Made by a program: the position numbers and the translations under genes. Positions 5,990 to 9,194 of a stretch of DNA of 9,194 nucleotides are shown in pieces (position 1 is the stretch's first letter; every line of letters begins with the position of its first letter). The notes below the pieces were generated by a model. The model was not told the origin of the DNA, did no database searches, and saw only the letters and a program-made list of their open reading frames with translations. Source of the DNA: Paraclostridium ghonii (GTDB lineage Bacteria; Bacillota; Clostridia; Peptostreptococcales; Peptostreptococcaceae); NCBI RefSeq assembly GCF_023653455.1, contig NZ_JAKEDR010000143.1:1-9194 (forward strand), in the 5' to 3' direction.

Positions 5990-6574
5990 ATGAGTAATGT
6001 AAATGTTGTTGAAATATTAAAAGAATGTGATGCTTTATTAGAAGGACACTTTTTATTATCTTCAGGAAAGCATAGTAATAGATATGTTCAGTGTGCTAAG
6101 GTTTTAAGATTTCCAAACCAAGCTGAAAAAGTTTTAAGTACTGTTGTTGAGCAAATAAAAGATTTAGGAATAGATTTAGTTGTTGGACCAGCTATGGGAG
6201 GAGTTATAGTTTCATACGAACTAGGAAGACAATTAGGAAAAGAGTCTGTGTTTACAGAGAGAAAAGATGGAGAAATGCAATTAAGAAGAGGGTTTGAAGT
6301 CAAGCCAGGAGCTAAGATAATAATAGCTGAGGATGTTGTTACTACTGGTAAATCTACTGTAGAAACTAAAAAAGCACTAGAAGCTCTAGGTGGAGAAGTT
6401 ATAGGAGTTGCATGTATAGCAGATAGAACTAACCATGATATCGGGATGCCTATATATAGTGCAATTAAATTAGATATACAAGTACATGAAGCTGATGGAT
6501 GTCCTTTATGTGAAGCTGGAGAAATAGATTTAGTTAAGCCGGGAAGTAGAGAATTTAAAGAATTAGGGATGTAA
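5990..6574 (+). CDS. pyrE: Orotate phosphoribosyltransferase
   Basis: Joins orotate to PRPP to make orotidine 5'-phosphate; cytosolic dimer. The 194 residues show SGKHSN with Lys27 near the N terminus, the flexible catalytic loop [15 protein letters not shown] at 88-102, and the PRPP-binding motif [14 protein letters not shown] at 110-123, with the two acidic residues Glu114-Asp115. The C-terminal CPLC at 171-174 and LVKPGSREF ending are typical of the short PyrE type; Bacillus PyrE is somewhat longer. AGAGGAG at 5973-5979 sets the ATG. It lies over 330 bases after pyrD, beyond two palindromic repeats; in Bacillus pyrF occupies the place before pyrE, and no trace of pyrF is visible here. Confidence 0.97.
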   Translation: MSNVNVVEILKECDALLEGHFLLSSGKHSNRYVQCAKVLRFPNQAEKVLSTVVEQIKDLGIDLVVGPAMGGVIVSYELGRQLGKESVFTERKDGEMQLRRGFEVKPGAKIIIAEDVVTTGKSTVETKKALEALGGEVIGVACIADRTNHDIGMPIYSAIKLDIQVHEADGCPLCEAGEIDLVKPGSREFKELGM

Positions 6575-6600
6575 TAAATATATTTAAATTAGTTTGTATT

Positions 6601-6676
6601 GAGGGAGTAAGAGTATATTTAGCTACACAAGCTGGAAAGATGCTTGAAATGTAGCTAAATATACTCTCACTCCCTC
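6601..6676. repeat. Near-perfect hairpin after pyrE, sharing an apical core with the 1533-1670 element
   Basis: Arms of 27 bases (6601-6627 and 6650-6676) pair with one mismatch (A6609 against C6668), from GAGGGAGT to AGCTACA. Within, CAAGC (6628-6632) pairs with GCTTG (6642-6646) around TGGAAAGAT. It is well placed to end the pyr transcript in both directions or to protect its 3' end, but no T-run follows (TTGCTTTAAAT), so classical intrinsic termination is doubtful. The apical part resembles that of the element at 1533-1670, while the arms are unrelated. Confidence 0.88.
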
Positions 6677-6727
6677 TTGCTTTAAATACTAAAAACACTA
6701 AAATAGAAGCTATATATAATCTGATAA

Positions 6728-6756
6728 TTAATAGAATATACGTGCTATTATATAAT
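6728..6756 (+). promoter_or_regulatory. Candidate promoter of the small coiled-coil gene
   Basis: Perfect -10 TATAAT (6751-6756) with TTAATA (6728-6733, 4 of 6) 17 bases upstream. An overlapping extended -10, TGC TATTAT at 6743-6751, is an alternative. The leader would be about 20 nt with AGGAGG at 6773-6778. Confidence 0.45.
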
Positions 6757-6783
6757 CATAATATGTACACCTAGGAGGTTAAT

Positions 6784-7026
6784 ATGGAAAACCAAATATT
6801 AGATTTATTAATAGAAATGAAAACGGATATGACCGAATTTAAAAAAGAAATGAAAACAGATATGGCAGTATTAAAAAAAGAAATAATAGATGTTAAAAAA
6901 GATATGAGTGATAGATTTGATGTATTTGATATTAAACTAAATGCTGTAGAAAATAAGGTTATTCAAATTGGTAGAAAACTAGATACTACTACGGATCAAG
7001 TAACTAGAAACATAGAAACTATATAA
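6784..7026 (+). CDS. Small hypothetical coiled-coil protein
   Basis: Eighty residues of unknown function. The strong AGGAGG at 6773-6778, 5 bases before the ATG, and a TATAAT box support that it is expressed. Residues 1-65 look like one long amphipathic helix: hydrophobic residues recur at coiled-coil spacing, and an 11-residue unit is repeated, EMKTDMTEFKK (11-21), EMKTDMAVLKK (22-32), then a diverged third unit from Glu33. The underlying DNA is a 33-bp direct repeat (6814-6846, 6847-6879). No signal peptide, membrane segment or cysteine is present; it is rich in Lys, Asp and Glu. Short Lys/Asp-rich coiled-coil proteins of this look are common in Clostridia and are generally unassigned. It stands alone, convergent with the LysR gene. 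Confidence 0.75.
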   Translation: MENQILDLLIEMKTDMTEFKKEMKTDMAVLKKEIIDVKKDMSDRFDVFDIKLNAVENKVIQIGRKLDTTTDQVTRNIETI

Positions 7027-7054
7027 GAAGTTAGGTTAAGACTTAAGTAAAGTA

Positions 7055-7080
7055 TAGACTCTAATTTATTTTAGAGTCTA
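7055..7080. terminator. Possible bidirectional terminator hairpin between convergent genes
   Basis: TAGACTCTAA (7055-7064) and TTAGAGTCTA (7071-7080) form a perfect 10-bp stem with a TTTATT loop. It lies 28 bases past the small gene and covers the last codons and stop of the minus-strand LysR gene. A strong T-run is missing on either side, so termination efficiency is uncertain. Confidence 0.5.
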
Positions 7081-7960
7081 TTAATGAGTTTGAGTATTTT
7101 TCAAGTTCGTTTATAAATAGTGTAGTTGTGCTTGATGGCTTTATACCTTTTGGAGTTATAAAAGAAAAATATCTAGTATAAGTTTCATCTAAATTTATTG
7201 TAGATAAAGCATCTCCTTCTGAATCTGTTAATAACTTAGATATAATTGATATTCCTAGATTGTTTTTTACAGCTTCTTTTACAGTATGATTACTTCCAAG
7301 TACCATTATTTGTCTAGGTGTTATTTTATTACTACTTAAAAATATATCTAAATATTCTCTAGTACCAGACCCTTCTTCTCTAACTATCCATTTTTTATTT
7401 TTTATTGAATCTATAGTAAAGTTTAAATGATCTATTTCACAATTTGGTGAAAAAGTTAAAACCATACTATCTTCAAAGAAGAATTTTTGATTAAAATCAA
7501 AAGAAGTAAGACTCCCTTCAACTAATCCAATATCTAAGTTGGAACTTTTTACCCTATCACAAATTTTATGTGTATTTTCAACAAGCATTTCAATTTCTAT
7601 ATCTGGATATTTTGATGAAAATAAAGCAAGAAAATCAGGCAAAAAATATTCAGCTATAGTAAGACTAGCACCTATTTTTATATGACCTTTTATTGAACTA
7701 GAAATACTATTGAGTTCATCTTTTATAGATTCAATAGATGTTATTATCTCTCTTACCCTTTTATATAATAAATATCCATTGTCAGTAATAGATATATATT
7801 TTTGTTTAATAGATCTATTTATTAAAGTTGTATTAAAATAATTTTCAAGATTTTTTATATGAGTACTTACCGTCGGTTGAGATAAATTTATACTTTCACC
7901 TGCCTTAGTAAAATTTTGATGCTCAACAACTGCTATAAATGTTTTAAATTCTTCTATCAT
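7061..7960 (-). CDS. LysR-type transcriptional regulator
   Basis: DNA-binding regulator of 299 residues, the normal length for the family. The N-terminal winged helix-turn-helix covers about 1-60, with the recognition region FTKAGESINLSQPTVSTH at 17-34. A linker helix spans about 61-88, and the effector-binding periplasmic-binding-like domain runs from about 92 to 290 (KGHIKIGAS at 91-99; WIVREEGSGTREYLD at 191-205, typical of the anion/sulfur-type CysL/CbbR branch). GGGAGG (7968-7973 on the minus strand) lies 7 bases before the ATG. It is divergent from the YeiH gene with 132 bases between, the usual arrangement in which a LysR protein activates its neighbour and represses itself. Effector unknown; sulfite or another small anion is only a guess from YeiE-YeiH pairs in enterobacteria. 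Confidence 0.93.
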   Translation of the reverse strand: MIEEFKTFIAVVEHQNFTKAGESINLSQPTVSTHIKNLENYFNTTLINRSIKQKYISITDNGYLLYKRVREIITSIESIKDELNSISSSIKGHIKIGASLTIAEYFLPDFLALFSSKYPDIEIEMLVENTHKICDRVKSSNLDIGLVEGSLTSFDFNQKFFFEDSMVLTFSPNCEIDHLNFTIDSIKNKKWIVREEGSGTREYLDIFLSSNKITPRQIMVLGSNHTVKEAVKNNLGISIISKLLTDSEGDALSTINLDETYTRYFSFITPKGIKPSSTTTLFINELEKYSNSLIDSKIN

Positions 7961-8021
7961 TTTATTTCCTCCCTGAACTTAATCATCAAAAAAGTTAATG
8001 GTTACTATACTATATATCTAT

Positions 8022-8050
8022 TTTACCAATAATTATAAATTTGATATACT
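8022..8050 (+). promoter_or_regulatory. Probable promoter of the YeiH gene
   Basis: TTTACC (8022-8027) and TATACT (8045-8050) are 17 bases apart, and TG at 8042-8043 gives an extended -10. The weak -35 fits a promoter needing an activator such as the divergent LysR protein. ATAATTAT (8029-8036), a small palindrome in the spacer, could be part of an operator, but AT-richness makes it uncertain. Confidence 0.5.
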
Positions 8051-8092
8051 TTTTTTAGAAAAAATAAAAACTTTTTAAGGGAGGACAGAACT

Positions 8093-9097
8093 ATGGAAAA
8101 AATAAAAAATATATTACCTGGATTAATGGTGTCTACATTAATAGGATTTATAAGTATAATATTAGCTAAATTCATACCAAGTTTGGGAGGCGCTACAATC
8201 TCTATATTTTTAGGAATGATACTTGGAAATTTATTTCTTGATAAAGAAGTATTTCGTGAAGGATATAAGTTTTCGGAAACCGAGTTGCTATCATATTCTA
8301 TAGTTCTTTTAGGAGCGACATTAAGTATATCTACAATAATGAAATTAGGTATAGGAGCAATAATATTTATAGTTATACAAATGACTGTCACAATAGTTGG
8401 AGCAATGTATATAGGTAAAAAATTAGGTTTTAGTGAAAACTTTAGATTTTTAATGGCAAGTGGAAATGCAGTATGTGGCTCATCTGCAATAGCTGCAACA
8501 GCACCAGTTATAGAAGCTGATGATAAAGATAAAGGCATTGCAATAACAATAGTAAATGTTACGGGAGTTGTATTAATGTTGTTACTTCCAGCATTATCAG
8601 GATTTTTATATAAACATGAACTAATAAAGACATCTGCAATGATAGGGGGAACATTACAATCTATAGGACAAGTTGTTGCAAGTGGTGCTATGGTAAGTGA
8701 AGCAACTAAAGATTTAGCAACTATATTTAAGATAGTAAGAGTCATTTTATTAGTAGTAGTGGTATTTGCATTTGGAAATTTGAAAAAGAAAAGTAACGAA
8801 GAAATAATAAGAGAAGAAGAGATGGACATATCTAAAAAGAAAATAAAGATACCTTGGTATGTAATAGGTTTTTTTATAACATGTACACTATTTTCTATGA
8901 ATTTAATACCTATAGAACTATGGCATATAGCTAAAGAACTAAGCAGTAAGTTAGAAATAATTGCATTAGCAGCTATAGGTCTTAGAGTGAATTTTAAAGA
9001 TCTTGTAAAGCAAGGAAAGGCAGTATCTTTATATGGTTTGTTTGTAGGAACACTACAGATATTAAGCGCTGTTTTATTAATAAGTATATTATTATAG
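8093..9097 (+). CDS. yeiH: YeiH/UPF0324-family integral membrane protein, putative anion exporter
   Basis: Inner-membrane protein of 334 residues, about the family length. Hydrophobic segments lie near 9-27, 33-49, 66-83, 85-107, 149-172, 212-228, 254-272, 286-297 and 311-334, with a Lys/Glu-rich cytosolic-looking loop at 230-252. Family signatures are the Gly/Ser/Ala-rich SGNAVCGSSAIAATAPV at 123-139 and GGTLQSIGQVVASGAM at 185-200, probably re-entrant or helix-packing regions. Databases describe the family as putative sulfate exporters, though transport evidence is thin. GGGAGG at 8079-8084 sets the start. The divergent LysR gene is the likely regulator, as in the enterobacterial yeiE-yeiH pair. 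A terminator follows directly, so it is a single-gene unit. Confidence 0.92.
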   Translation: MEKIKNILPGLMVSTLIGFISIILAKFIPSLGGATISIFLGMILGNLFLDKEVFREGYKFSETELLSYSIVLLGATLSISTIMKLGIGAIIFIVIQMTVTIVGAMYIGKKLGFSENFRFLMASGNAVCGSSAIAATAPVIEADDKDKGIAITIVNVTGVVLMLLLPALSGFLYKHELIKTSAMIGGTLQSIGQVVASGAMVSEATKDLATIFKIVRVILLVVVVFAFGNLKKKSNEEIIREEEMDISKKKIKIPWYVIGFFITCTLFSMNLIPIELWHIAKELSSKLEIIALAAIGLRVNFKDLVKQGKAVSLYGLFVGTLQILSAVLLISILL

Positions 9098-9127
9098 AAA
9101 AAATGACCCAAGGGTCATTTTTATTTT
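9098..9127 (+). terminator. Intrinsic terminator of the YeiH gene
   Basis: AAAATGACCC and GGGTCATTTT form a stem with a tight AA-centred loop, followed by TTTTTATTTT. It begins right after the TAG stop at 9095-9097. The A-run on the left would also give a T-run on the other strand, so it may work both ways. The sequence from 9128 to the end is AT-rich with no recognisable feature. Confidence 0.88.
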
Positions 9128-9194
9128 AAATATATTTATAAAAATATTTATATTTATAAATTACAAATTTCACAAATAAATATAACCATATTAC

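Noticed and set aside
7981..8044. LysR T-N11-A operator boxes
   Set aside because: The region is so AT-rich that many such matches occur; none forms a clearly better dyad than the others.
8023..9111. Long minus-strand open frame opposite the YeiH gene
   Set aside because: Shadow of the plus-strand gene: the plus frame has a good ribosome binding site, membrane segments and family motifs, while the antisense translation has no recognisable motif.

Overview
The window is strongly AT-rich, with compact overlapping genes and strong AGGAGG-type ribosome binding sites. Its gene types (NlpC/P60 wall hydrolase, de novo pyrimidine operon with a PyrK/PyrD class 1B dihydroorotate dehydrogenase, PyrR RNA site) point to a low-GC Gram-positive anaerobe. 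A member of the Clostridia, perhaps Peptostreptococcaceae, fits best; that family-level guess comes from overall impression, not from a diagnostic marker.

Layout. Positions 1-217 hold the promoter region of the first gene, with an exact match to the WalR (YycF) box. Positions 218-1522 encode a secreted peptidoglycan hydrolase: signal peptide, one dockerin-like EF-hand loop, two bacterial SH3 domains, a repetitive Asn/Glu/Lys linker and an NlpC/P60 catalytic domain. Positions 1523-1860 contain no gene but a cluster of palindromic repeats: one full long hairpin and two half copies that both begin at the hairpin apex. Positions 1877-1974 hold a good promoter and a short leader with a PyrR-binding loop right against the ribosome binding site of pyrB. 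Positions 1975-5656 are pyrB-pyrC-pyrK-pyrD, overlapping head to tail. Positions 5657-5946 hold two tandem copies of a second long palindromic repeat, after which comes pyrE (5990-6574). A third hairpin follows pyrE at 6601-6676. Then come a small coiled-coil protein of unknown function (6784-7026), a LysR-type regulator on the minus strand (7061-7960), and a divergent YeiH-family membrane protein (8093-9097) ending in a clear intrinsic terminator.

How the genes work together. PyrB, PyrC, PyrK+PyrD and PyrE carry carbamoyl phosphate + aspartate through to orotidine 5'-phosphate. The steps on either side (carAB, pyrF) and the regulator gene pyrR are not in the window. The leader layout suggests that PyrR-UMP controls translation of pyrB rather than transcription attenuation. 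The LysR regulator probably controls the divergent YeiH gene.

The least explained content is the intergenic palindrome family. The hairpin downstream of the hydrolase gene and the one after pyrE have unrelated outer arms but nearly the same apical stem-loop. A short CCTTCGCTA-like motif recurs on the right arm of both the 1533-1855 group and the pyrD-pyrE group.
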